Positions 8,911 to 16,398 of a stretch of 39,043 nt of DNA are shown piece after piece. The DNA is from an uncultured Methylococcaceae bacterium (GTDB taxonomy: Bacteria > Pseudomonadota > Gammaproteobacteria > Methylococcales > Methylomonadaceae), in NCBI GenBank assembly GCA_903859415.1, contig CAIOMN010000015.1, forward strand, positions 1 to 39,043. The letters run 5' to 3'. Numbering within the stretch: position 1 is the stretch's first letter; the number at the start of each line of letters is the position of its first letter. Below the pieces are notes generated by a model. The model was not told the DNA's origin and did not search any database. It worked only from the letters and a program-made list of their open reading frames with translations. The translations under genes and the position numbers were made by a program.

Positions 8911-9627
8911 ATGGACAACAGCAAAATTGGGCACCACATTTCTGAACAGTTTAATAAAGAACTGGAAGATATTCGTAATAAAGTTTTAGTAATGGGCGGT
9001 CTGGTTGAGCGCCAAATAGAACTAGCAATAGAAGCTTATACTACAGGCAATATGGAGCTAGCTGAGCAAGTCATTAAACAGGATAATGATGTTGATTTGC
9101 TTGAGATTGCTATTGATCAGGAATGTACTCAGATTTTAGCGTTGAGACAACCGACTGCATTTGATTTAAGGCTATTAATTGCAGTTATTAAAATAATTCA
9201 TGAGATTGAAAGAGTAGGCGATAAGGCAGAGCGAATCGCTGAAATGGCAATACAATTAGCCAATTCTGAGATAAGAATATCACATCATGAGTTGGAGCAC
9301 ATGGCTCAACTAGTTAAAGGTATGATGCATGATGCTCTTGATTCTTTTGCGAGAATGACAGTGGAAGACGTGCCTGCTATTACAGCGTTAGATATTAACG
9401 TTGATAGGGAATACGACAGTATTCTTAGGCAGTTAATTACCCGAATGATGGAAGATCCAAGAAATATAACTAGAACTTTAGATATACTCTGGACGGTGCG
9501 AGCTTTGGAAAGAATTGGAGATCATGCCTGTTATATTTGTGAGCATCTTGTTTATATGATTAAAGGCGAAGATGTGCGTCATTTGGGTCAAGAAGAATTA
9601 GAAAAAATAGTTAAAGTATCAAGATAG
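8911..9627 (+). CDS. phoU: Phosphate signalling regulator PhoU
   Basis: This 238-residue all-helical protein is made of two PhoU three-helix bundles. Each bundle carries the metal-binding E/D-x-x-x-D type signature, here HEIERVGDKAERI (about 91-103) and RALERIGDHACYI (about 192-204). PhoU links the Pst transporter to the PhoR/PhoB two-component system and represses the Pho regulon when phosphate is plentiful. A good GGAG site precedes the ATG by seven bases. It is the last gene of the pst run. No phoB or phoR is present in the window. Confidence 0.96.
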   Translation: MDNSKIGHHISEQFNKELEDIRNKVLVMGGLVERQIELAIEAYTTGNMELAEQVIKQDNDVDLLEIAIDQECTQILALRQPTAFDLRLLIAVIKIIHEIERVGDKAERIAEMAIQLANSEIRISHHELEHMAQLVKGMMHDALDSFARMTVEDVPAITALDINVDREYDSILRQLITRMMEDPRNITRTLDILWTVRALERIGDHACYICEHLVYMIKGEDVRHLGQEELEKIVKVSR

Positions 9628-9652
9628 TATTTTATTCGTTTAATTCTTTAAG

Positions 9653-9680
9653 CAGTCATCGTGTTCTTTATCGATGACTG
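9653..9680. terminator. Hairpin between convergent phoU and ubiB
   Basis: CAGTCATCG (9653-9661) and CGATGACTG (9672-9680) form a perfect 9-bp stem around a 10-base loop, in the 87-base gap where phoU and ubiB transcripts meet. Neither side has a real T run, so it may be a weak or Rho-assisted terminator or an RNA 3'-end stabiliser. Confidence 0.4.
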
Positions 9681-9714
9681 TTCAGTTGGATGATGAAGCT
9701 GGTTTTAGTTAGTT

Positions 9715-11265
9715 CTATTGAAACAAAATAATTAAACTGATGACTGTCGTGCTAATAATCATGGTCCATATTGTGGCTTTATGGTTATCATTTAGCTGTT
9801 GGCGCATCAGGTTGAGTTCTCTTTGCTGTGCTTCAGCCTGTTGTTGGGCTTGAGCTGCATTGTTGAGAGCCTTGTAGATTAGAGAGGGTACTTCAGGGAA
9901 TTGCTCTGCAAACTCAGGGAATTGTTTAATGATTTTGTTTATCTTGGCTTTAGGACTCATTCGGTCATGAAACCATTTTTCAAGATAGGGCTTGGCAGTT
10001 TGCCATAAATCTAAATCAGGATAAAGTTGTCTTCCTAAACCCTCGATATTCAGCAGTGTTTTTTGCAGTAACACCAACTGTGGCTGAACACGCATATCAA
10101 AACGTCGTGCTGTTTGAAACAGGCGAAGCAAAAGTTGACCAAATGAAATGTCTTTTAGCGGTTTTTCAAAGATGGGTTCACAAACGCTGCGAATAGCAGA
10201 TTCAAATTCTTCTACACGAGTCGTGCTAGGTACCCAACCAGATTCAACATGCATTTCTGCGACTTTGCGATAATCACGGTTAAAAAAGGCTAAAAAGTTT
10301 TCTGCCAAGTAGCGTTGATCAGATAATGATAAGGTGCCAACAATTCCAAAATCGACCGCTATATACTTATCAGGAAGATCAACAAAAATATTGCCCGGGT
10401 GCATGTCAGCATGGAAGAAGTTGTCTCTAAAAACCTGGGTAAAGAAAATTTCAACACCTCGTTCAGCCAGTACTTTAAAGTTGGCTCCCCCTTCTTTAAG
10501 CTTTTCGATTTCACCTACAGGAATGCCATGAATTCTTTCCATGACCATGACTTTTTTACGCGTTAATGGCCAATGAATTTCTGGAATGTAAATTAACTCT
10601 GAGTTTTCAAAATTACTGCGGAGTTTTGCTGCGTTAGAGGCTTCTCTTAAGAGATCGAGTTCATCAAGAGTCGTTTTTTCGAATTCTGTTACCACATCCA
10701 TGGCGCGTAATCTTTTTGCATCCGGCCAGAATTTTTCAGCAAAACGGGCTAGTTCATAAAGCAAGCCAATGTCAGAACGTATTCTAGTTTCGATATCAGG
10801 ACGCAAAACTTTAACGATGACACTTTCTCCGCTATGTAAAATAGCCGTATGAACTTGAGCAACGGAAGCAGAAGCTAATGGAAAAGGATCAAACTCTGCA
10901 AAAGCTTCTTCAATAGTCATATCGAGTTCCTTTTCGATAATGCTACGAGCAATTTCATTTGCAAAGGGTGGAACACGATCTTGAAGTTTGACTAATTCAT
11001 CCGCTATATCATCAGGGAGAATATCTTTGCGTGTAGATAGCGCCTGACCAAATTTGACGTAAATAGGCCCAAGATCTTCCAATGCGCGCCTTATTCTAAC
11101 AGCGTGAGATTCTGTTCTGGACTTTAGCCAAAAACTGGGTGTAATAAAGGCTAAATAACGTATGGGACGGAATAGATGTGTCTTTAAAACGATTTCGTCT
11201 AGGCCATGGTAAACCAGAACCCAATTAATATGGATCAGGCGTAAGATTAATTTAGGTCGGATCAC
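9715..11265 (-). CDS. ubiB: Ubiquinone biosynthesis protein UbiB (ABC1/ADCK-type atypical kinase)
   Basis: This 516-residue protein is a member of the UbiB/ADCK protein-kinase-like family needed for coenzyme Q synthesis; its ATPase activity is thought to help extract lipid intermediates from the membrane. The hallmark KFGQ motif is at 71-74, the Ala-rich ASASVAQVH loop at 131-139, the nucleotide-binding Lys at 152 (VIVKVLRP), HADMHPGN at 285-292 and DFG at 305-307. The C-terminus ends in a hydrophobic helix (about 498-515) that anchors the protein to the inner membrane. The start codon is GTG and its bases overlap the TGA stop of ubiJ (GTGA), implying translational coupling. It is the last gene of the hslV to ubiB operon. 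Confidence 0.95.
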   Translation of the reverse strand: MIRPKLILRLIHINWVLVYHGLDEIVLKTHLFRPIRYLAFITPSFWLKSRTESHAVRIRRALEDLGPIYVKFGQALSTRKDILPDDIADELVKLQDRVPPFANEIARSIIEKELDMTIEEAFAEFDPFPLASASVAQVHTAILHSGESVIVKVLRPDIETRIRSDIGLLYELARFAEKFWPDAKRLRAMDVVTEFEKTTLDELDLLREASNAAKLRSNFENSELIYIPEIHWPLTRKKVMVMERIHGIPVGEIEKLKEGGANFKVLAERGVEIFFTQVFRDNFFHADMHPGNIFVDLPDKYIAVDFGIVGTLSLSDQRYLAENFLAFFNRDYRKVAEMHVESGWVPSTTRVEEFESAIRSVCEPIFEKPLKDISFGQLLLRLFQTARRFDMRVQPQLVLLQKTLLNIEGLGRQLYPDLDLWQTAKPYLEKWFHDRMSPKAKINKIIKQFPEFAEQFPEVPSLIYKALNNAAQAQQQAEAQQRELNLMRQQLNDNHKATIWTMIISTTVISLIILFQ

Positions 11266-11885
11266 GAGTTACCTATGTTGATTATTTTTTCTAGACGTTC
11301 AATTCGGCTTTGTAAACGATCAGAGTCAGTGCGTAAGTCATCAACCTGAGCGAAAAAAATATCCAGTTCAGGAGCTGGAGGCAGTTGACGAGTTTCTTCC
11401 TGGAGAAATTCTGAGCAGTTAAGTCTGAACGTCTCAATGGATTCATTGCTCCAACTCCGCCCAGCGCTAAGAAACTGGGTAATGGAATAGGCAATAGAGT
11501 CGCCAGTGTAAGGAGCCAGGAGTTGTTCTAGATTAAGGTCTAGTTTAGCAAATAGTTCTTGAAACTTTCTGCCTGTGTGTGAATCACCTTCAATTTTTAC
11601 CTGACCTGAGAAAATTGAGCGCATCGGTTTTGAGCTAAGTCCCATCAAGCTAAAGGCAAGTACCGAGCCAGTTAATGTAGTGTCTACCGTATCAGTGCTG
11701 TAATCAAGAAGTTGAATCGAATTAGCAGTTGGACATAGGTAAAAGGTTTCATTAAATGGTTGAAGGGTAATTGCTATTAGCTTTCCGTTCAAAGGCTCTA
11801 AATAAATAGCGCTGTTCTGATCTAAATTAATAAAGGTGTTGAGCGCTTTTTCAAAGGCGCTCATAAGCAATGGTTTGATGGCCAT
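11262..11885 (-). CDS. ubiJ: Ubiquinone biosynthesis accessory factor UbiJ (SCP2 domain)
   Basis: This protein of about 207 residues carries an SCP2-type lipid-binding domain in its first half and a short coiled-coil tail (DDLRTDSDRLQSRIERLEK). UbiJ binds ubiquinone intermediates and scaffolds the cytosolic Ubi complex with UbiK. I place the start at MAIKPLLM because this matches the usual UbiJ beginning (E. coli starts MPFKPL) and lies one base past the ubiE stop. The frame is open further to 11918, which would overlap ubiE by 32 bases. Position between ubiE and ubiB is the standard proteobacterial order and strengthens the call. Confidence 0.9.
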   Translation of the reverse strand: MAIKPLLMSAFEKALNTFINLDQNSAIYLEPLNGKLIAITLQPFNETFYLCPTANSIQLLDYSTDTVDTTLTGSVLAFSLMGLSSKPMRSIFSGQVKIEGDSHTGRKFQELFAKLDLNLEQLLAPYTGDSIAYSITQFLSAGRSWSNESIETFRLNCSEFLQEETRQLPPAPELDIFFAQVDDLRTDSDRLQSRIERLEKIINIGNS

Positions 11886-11886
11886 G

Positions 11887-12636
11887 CTAGATTTTATAAC
11901 CTCTATGAACAGCAACAATTCCCTGTGTCATATTAAAATATTCGCAGCGCTCTAGGCCCGCCGCTATCATCATATTTTTAAGTTCTTCTTGCTTTGGGTG
12001 CATACGTATAGATTCTGCCAGATAGCGATAACTATCTTCATCTTTGGCAACCACTTTACCGATCTTTGGGAGCAATTTAAATGAGTAGAAGTCGTACATT
12101 TTTTCGGTGATCTTATCGATAGGGTGTGAAAACTCCAGCACAATCACACGCCCACCCGGTTTTAACACCCGATACATAGAGCGTAATGCGGAGTCTTTAT
12201 CAGTGACATTTCGAAGGCCAAAAGCAATGCAGACACAATCAAAGGTATTATCCTCAAATGGAAGGCATTCAGCATTAACCTGGACGTAGCGAATGTTACC
12301 CGTCAAACCTTTGTCTATGAGTCTATTACGGCCTGTGCGTAGCATTTCTGAGTTAATATCCGCAAGCACAACTTGGCCGTCTTTGCCTACGCGTTGCTCA
12401 AAGAGTACGGTTAAATCGCCAGTGCCACCGGCTAAATCCAGAACTTGTTCGCCCTTACGGACATTACTTAATTGCACGGCAACACGCTTCCAGATGCGGT
12501 GGATGCCAAGTGACATTAAATCATTCATGATATCGTATTGGCCCGCAACCGAATCAAATACACCACGTACGAGATTAACTTTGTCTTCAGTTGCAACTTG
12601 TTTGAAACCAAAATGAGTGGTTTTTTCGTTTGTCAT
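11887..12636 (-). CDS. ubiE: Ubiquinone/menaquinone C-methyltransferase UbiE
   Basis: This 249-residue SAM-dependent class I methyltransferase methylates the quinone ring carbon during ubiquinone (and, where present, menaquinone) synthesis. The SAM-binding glycine motif DLAGGTGD is at 67-74, and the UbiE signatures [14 protein letters not shown] (34-47) and RVLKPGGR are intact. The length matches E. coli UbiE (251). An upstream small DUF971 gene ends eight bases before it and ubiJ begins one base after it, so it sits in the middle of a tight operon. Confidence 0.96.
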   Translation of the reverse strand: MTNEKTTHFGFKQVATEDKVNLVRGVFDSVAGQYDIMNDLMSLGIHRIWKRVAVQLSNVRKGEQVLDLAGGTGDLTVLFEQRVGKDGQVVLADINSEMLRTGRNRLIDKGLTGNIRYVQVNAECLPFEDNTFDCVCIAFGLRNVTDKDSALRSMYRVLKPGGRVIVLEFSHPIDKITEKMYDFYSFKLLPKIGKVVAKDEDSYRYLAESIRMHPKQEELKNMMIAAGLERCEYFNMTQGIVAVHRGYKI

Positions 12637-12644
12637 ATTGATGC

Positions 12645-13034
12645 CTAATTTTGTAATGTTTCTTTACGCTTATGGCCAGTCGCTTTCAGATTATTAAGGT
12701 AAGTAGCCCATAAGATTTGATATTCAGCGCCTAATTTGTACAGTAAATCCCATGTGTAAATGCCACTATTATGACCATCGCTAAAGACAGGGGATATGGC
12801 ATAATTTCCAATGGGTTTAATTTCTTTAATCGTTACGTCTTCTTTATTTAACTGTAAAATCTCTTGACCTGGTGCATGTCCTATCGCTTCAGCAGAGGGA
12901 GTATAGACACGCAGATATTCACAGGGTAATTGAAAAACACTACCGTCATCAAAACTAATTTCGAGAATATTCGAAACCTGATGGTGTTTGATTTCAGTAG
13001 GCCAGGTATTGCAGGGTTGAACAGTTAGGCGCAT
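12645..13034 (-). CDS. DUF971 protein (GBBH-like N-terminal domain)
   Basis: This 129-residue protein matches the DUF971 family, related to the N-terminal domain of gamma-butyrobetaine hydroxylases. Recognisable pieces are the [15 protein letters not shown] strand pair (28-42) and the [16 protein letters not shown] block near 87-102. Family members are small and often sit beside hslVU or ubi genes in gammaproteobacteria, as here; related domains have been linked to iron-sulfur protein handling, but the function of this short form is not settled. It lies 37 bases after hslU and 8 bases before ubiE, so it is co-transcribed with both. The lone Cys (C39) falls in the conserved LPCEYLR stretch. 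Confidence 0.88.
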   Translation of the reverse strand: MRLTVQPCNTWPTEIKHHQVSNILEISFDDGSVFQLPCEYLRVYTPSAEAIGHAPGQEILQLNKEDVTIKEIKPIGNYAISPVFSDGHNSGIYTWDLLYKLGAEYQILWATYLNNLKATGHKRKETLQN

Positions 13035-13071
13035 AGGATTTTATAAAATATGATTCAATGATGAGATACTA

Positions 13072-14397
13072 TTACAAAATGTAACGACTTAAATCTTCGT
13101 CATCTGCAAACTCTGTTAAGTGTTGATCAACATAAGCAGCATCAATAACAACGGTTTGATCTTTAAGATCCGGTGCGTTGTAAGAGATTTCTTCAAGCAA
13201 CCGCTCCAGCATAGTGTGAAGTCGTCTTGCGCCTATATTTTCAGTGCGTTCATTAACTTGCCAGCCGAGCTCAGCAATTCGTTGAATGCCATCAATAGCA
13301 AATGTTAAAGAAACACCTTCGGTTGAGAGTAAGGCTGTATATTGCTCGGTTAAAGACGCATTGGGTTCAGTTAAAATGCGCACAAAATCATCTGCTGTCA
13401 ATGCACTGAGTTCGACACGGATTGGAAAGCGACCTTGTAACTCAGGAATCAGGTCAGAAGGTTTTGCTACATGGAATGCACCTGAAGCAATAAATAGAAT
13501 ATGATCTGTTTTAATTGCGCCATACTTAGTGCTGACAGTACTGCCTTCAACTAAAGGTAATAAATCCCGTTGTACGCCTTCACGGGATACCTCGCCTCCG
13601 CCACCACCATGTTCAGAGCGTTTACATATTTTGTCTATTTCATCAAGAAAGACAATGCCATTTTGTTCCACTGACTCGACTGCACGAAATCGAATGTCAT
13701 CTTCATTGACAAGTTTTGATGCTTCTTCTTCTTGAATCGCTTTTAAGGCTTTTTTAATAGGCATTTTACGCGACTTGGTTTTGTTAGAGCCCATGTTTTG
13801 AAACATGCTCTGCAATTGGTTAGTCATTTCTTCCATGCCGGGAGGCGCCATAATTTCAACGCCCATTGAGGAAACTTGAATGTCAATTTCAATCTCTTTT
13901 GTATCCAGATCCCCTTCACGTAACTTTTTACGCATTTTCTGGCGGGTTGATTCTTCAGTTTCGGAGAGCATACCACTTCCAGCTCGGGGTAATAAAATAT
14001 CCAAAACTTTTTCTTCTGCAGCGTCGTAAGCTTTGTTTTCAACTTTTTCCATTTCTGCTGTCCGAGTCATTTTGACAGCGGTATCAACTAGATCTCGGAT
14101 AATGGATTCAACGTCTCTGCCAACATAACCTACTTCTGTAAATTTTGTTGCTTCAATTTTAATAAAGGGTGCATTTGCTAAGCGTGCAAGTCTGCGAGCG
14201 ATTTCAGTTTTGCCAACCCCCGTTGGACCAATCATTAAAATGTTTTTGGGGGTGATTTCATCACGTAAAGAAGAATCAACTTGTTGACGGCGCCAGCGAT
14301 TTCTTAAAGCGATTGCAACTGAACGTTTAGCGCTGGCTTGACCAACAATGTGTTTATCAAGTTCATTTACAATTTCTTTAGGGGTCATCTGTGTCAT
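13072..14397 (-). CDS. hslU: HslU, ATPase subunit of the HslVU protease
   Basis: This AAA+ unfoldase of about 441 residues docks on the HslV peptidase and feeds it folded substrates. Visible motifs are [17 protein letters not shown] at the start, Walker [10 protein letters not shown], Walker [11 protein letters not shown], a charged intermediate domain, and the C-terminal YIL tail that inserts into HslV. I choose the ATG giving MTQMTPKEI because it matches the E. coli N-terminus and length (443). ATGs at 14409 and 14421 are also in frame and overlap the hslV end. Translational coupling to hslV is likely either way. Confidence 0.95.
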   Translation of the reverse strand: MTQMTPKEIVNELDKHIVGQASAKRSVAIALRNRWRRQQVDSSLRDEITPKNILMIGPTGVGKTEIARRLARLANAPFIKIEATKFTEVGYVGRDVESIIRDLVDTAVKMTRTAEMEKVENKAYDAAEEKVLDILLPRAGSGMLSETEESTRQKMRKKLREGDLDTKEIEIDIQVSSMGVEIMAPPGMEEMTNQLQSMFQNMGSNKTKSRKMPIKKALKAIQEEEASKLVNEDDIRFRAVESVEQNGIVFLDEIDKICKRSEHGGGGGEVSREGVQRDLLPLVEGSTVSTKYGAIKTDHILFIASGAFHVAKPSDLIPELQGRFPIRVELSALTADDFVRILTEPNASLTEQYTALLSTEGVSLTFAIDGIQRIAELGWQVNERTENIGARRLHTMLERLLEEISYNAPDLKDQTVVIDAAYVDQHLTEFADDEDLSRYIL

Positions 14398-14401
14398 GCG
14401 G

Positions 14402-14947
14402 TTACTCATTGGGTTCAGCATCTAGTTCTTCAATTCGGAGATTATGGTTGGTATATATACAAATATCTGCGGCTATATTTAATGACCGTTCAACAATCTC
14501 GCGTGCGCTTAGGTTGGTATTTTCTAATAATGCCCTTGCGGCCGCTTGAGCAAAAGCACCACCCGAACCAATTGCCATTAAATCATATTCCGGCTCAATG
14601 ACATCGCCAGTACCAGAAATGATTAAAGACGTTTTGGCGTCTGCGATGGTTAGCAATGCCTCTAATTTACGCAGCGCACGGTCTGTGCGCCAATCCTTGG
14701 CCATTTCTACAGCGGCACGCGTTAAGTTGCCACGATGCTTTTCAAGCTTACTTTCAAAATGCTCAAATAATGTAAAGGCATCGGCCGTTGCTCCGGCAAA
14801 TCCAGCGATGACTTTATCATGATACAGGCGGCGTACTTTCCGCGCATTACCTTTCATAACGGTGTTGCCAAGGGTGACTTGGCCATCACCCCCAATGACT
14901 ACTTTATTGCCTCGGCGAACAGAAAGTATGGTTGTTCCTCTAAACAC
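14402..14947 (-). CDS. hslV: HslV, peptidase subunit of the HslVU protease
   Basis: This 181-residue N-terminal-nucleophile (proteasome-like) threonine peptidase forms the double hexamer capped by HslU. The catalytic Thr follows a short leader: the gene starts with GTG and encodes MFRG before the TT nucleophile pair, so maturation would have to remove four residues instead of only Met as in E. coli. GDGQ, the [10 protein letters not shown] loop and GSGG(A/P)-AQAAARALL are intact. A GGAT site precedes the GTG by seven bases, supporting this start. A sigma-32-type promoter lies about 60 bases upstream. Confidence 0.95.
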   Translation of the reverse strand: MFRGTTILSVRRGNKVVIGGDGQVTLGNTVMKGNARKVRRLYHDKVIAGFAGATADAFTLFEHFESKLEKHRGNLTRAAVEMAKDWRTDRALRKLEALLTIADAKTSLIISGTGDVIEPEYDLMAIGSGGAFAQAAARALLENTNLSAREIVERSLNIAADICIYTNHNLRIEELDAEPNE

Positions 14948-15006
14948 TTTAATATCCTATCAATATAAAAAAACAGGGTGTTGATTTTACATGGTATAAA
15001 TTTAAA

Positions 15007-15032
15007 ATGTGGGAAAAAATGAAGCTTTCAAG
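15007..15032 (-). promoter_or_regulatory. Heat-shock (sigma-32 type) promoter of hslVU
   Basis: On the minus strand CTTGAAA (15026-15032) is a perfect -35 for sigma-32. After 11-12 bases comes TCCCACAT (15007-15014), close to the CCCCATNT -10. The predicted start near 15000 leaves a leader of about 50 bases before the hslV GTG. The hslVU operon is heat-shock controlled in E. coli, so context fits. No equally good sigma-70 promoter is obvious here. Confidence 0.7.
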
Positions 15033-15129
15033 TGCTCAGAATAATGTTGATGTACTGTTGCAAGCCGATACTGCAAATTTTCCATAAGAGCGAAGTTATA
15101 AAATACAATGGATTTTGAATAGAGCATGG

Positions 15130-15170
15130 GCCCACGTTGTTACGATTTAAGAGAGATTAACAACGCGGGC
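15130..15170. terminator. Inverted repeat after the lipoprotein gene
   Basis: GCCCACGTTGTT (15130-15141) pairs with AACAACGCGGGC (15159-15170) with one mismatch across a 17-base loop. It begins 15 bases past the stop of the minus-strand lipoprotein gene and upstream of the hslVU promoter, where a transcription stop would be expected. There is no T run on the minus strand, so termination is only inferred. Confidence 0.4.
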
Positions 15171-15185
15171 AGTGAGTATATTATT

Positions 15186-15590
15186 TTATTTTATGAAACA
15201 GCTTTTTTCAGCAGAAGCCTCTGCTTCCTTCAGGCGAGTTCTTAAATCTTTAGATTGAGCAGGGTCACGGAAAACAGCTCCGGCATCGCCTGTTTGACCT
15301 TTACTTAAATAGGTAAAAGTCTTTGCAGACTCAAACTCAGTAAAGGTCAGTTTTTCAGCAATTTTGTCTATTTTACAGCCACAAGCGTATTGATTGATAT
15401 AAGTAAGGCCCCCATGCTGAGCAACGCAGTTTAAAACATATTCAACTCGATCACGAGTTGGGTAATCATTGACTACATTTGGTGCTTCAACAGGAGTTTG
15501 TTCAATAGTTTTTTCAGGTGTTGTTGAACAACTGATTAAGAGTGCACTTAAGAAAATCCCTAATGGATAAGTGATGTATTTAGTTTTCAT
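15186..15590 (-). CDS. Small four-cysteine lipoprotein, function unknown
   Basis: This protein of about 134 residues has a lipoprotein signal peptide (MKTKYITYPLG, hydrophobic stretch, lipobox LISC with the lipidated Cys at 21). The mature part has four more Cys (55, 70, 72 and 131), including an A-C-G-C pair, and a conserved-looking FRDP segment (107-110). This pattern suggests disulfides or a bound metal in a periplasmic helical domain. It resembles small proteins I associate with PQQ-dehydrogenase gene neighbourhoods in methylotrophs, but I cannot confirm that, and no such genes are here. The ATG at 15608 is an alternative start; I prefer the one giving a standard signal peptide. It is transcribed alone, divergent from mobA. 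Confidence 0.75.
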   Translation of the reverse strand: MKTKYITYPLGIFLSALLISCSTTPEKTIEQTPVEAPNVVNDYPTRDRVEYVLNCVAQHGGLTYINQYACGCKIDKIAEKLTFTEFESAKTFTYLSKGQTGDAGAVFRDPAQSKDLRTRLKEAEASAEKSCFIK

Positions 15591-15670
15591 GGGTAATATA
15601 GAGTCCATAATTCAGAAAGTAAAAAGATTGTTGGGTAAACAATGCTAATCCCATTTATATTAGAATAACT

Positions 15671-15692
15671 ATCATTTTAACTGAAAAATGAT
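15671..15692. promoter_or_regulatory. Palindrome in the lipoprotein-mobA divergent promoter region
   Basis: ATCATTTT (15671-15678) and AAAATGAT (15685-15692) form a perfect 8-bp dyad with a 6-base centre. A -10-like TATACT (15695-15700) lies just beyond on the plus strand, so a protein bound here would cover the -35 region of mobA. It is a candidate operator. AT-rich dyads also arise by chance. Confidence 0.3.
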
Positions 15693-15745
15693 TTTATACT
15701 CTATAACTTAGTACCACTAGTAAAACAATTTGCCGGAGTCAATAA

Positions 15746-16336
15746 TTGGATAATCAAAAAGTGGTGGCTGGCGTTATTTTAGCAGGTGGGCTGGCCAGAC
15801 GAATGAGGAATCAAGATAAGGGCTTAGTATTGTATAAGGGGAGTTCAATGGTTAGCTATGCTATAAAAGCGCTAACTGGGGTCACCAATCTAATACTGAT
15901 TAATGCAAATCGAAATCTAGAAGATTATAAAGCTTTTGGTTTACCCGTAGTTGTTGATCAATCGGCCGATTTTCAAGGCCCTTTGGCAGGAATATTGAGT
16001 GCAATGATATTTACATCTGCCGATGTGCTGGTTGTTGTTCCTTGTGATTCACCGTTGATTAAGGCTGAACATTTGCAAAAATTATTAACGTCGCTTGCCG
16101 AAACTAATGCTGATGTGGCAGTTGCATTTGACGGAGAACGATTGCATCCAGTTTTTTTAGCCATAAAAACATCATTAAAGTCTAGTTTACAAATCTATTT
16201 GGCGAGTGGTCAACGTAAGGTTGAGCAATGGCTAAAACAACATGGCATGGTGACAGTCGATTTCAGTGATCAACCCAATGTCTTCAGAAACATTAATACA
16301 TTAACAGACTTAGAGGCACTTGAAGCTTTAAATTAA
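15746..16336 (+). CDS. mobA: Molybdenum cofactor guanylyltransferase MobA
   Basis: This 196-residue cytosolic enzyme transfers GMP from GTP to molybdopterin, giving the MGD form of the cofactor used by enzymes such as formate dehydrogenase and nitrate reductase. The nucleotidyltransferase signature LAGGLARRM is at 12-20, DKG at 24-26, and the metal-binding D in VVPCDSPLI follows. The length matches E. coli MobA (194). The start is TTG, supported by a GGAG site eight bases upstream and by the position of the LAGG motif. It stands alone between a divergent lipoprotein gene and a convergent PBP gene. Confidence 0.93.
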   Translation: MDNQKVVAGVILAGGLARRMRNQDKGLVLYKGSSMVSYAIKALTGVTNLILINANRNLEDYKAFGLPVVVDQSADFQGPLAGILSAMIFTSADVLVVVPCDSPLIKAEHLQKLLTSLAETNADVAVAFDGERLHPVFLAIKTSLKSSLQIYLASGQRKVEQWLKQHGMVTVDFSDQPNVFRNINTLTDLEALEALN

Positions 16337-16398
16337 GGATAATAAAAATTAAATGTCCTCCAAATGCCAAATCAATATATTTGGAACTAGACTAACCA

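Noticed and set aside
16367-16384. CCAAAT/ATTTGG hairpin between mobA and the PBP gene as a terminator
   Set aside because: Only six weak base pairs and no T run; not reliable enough to list.
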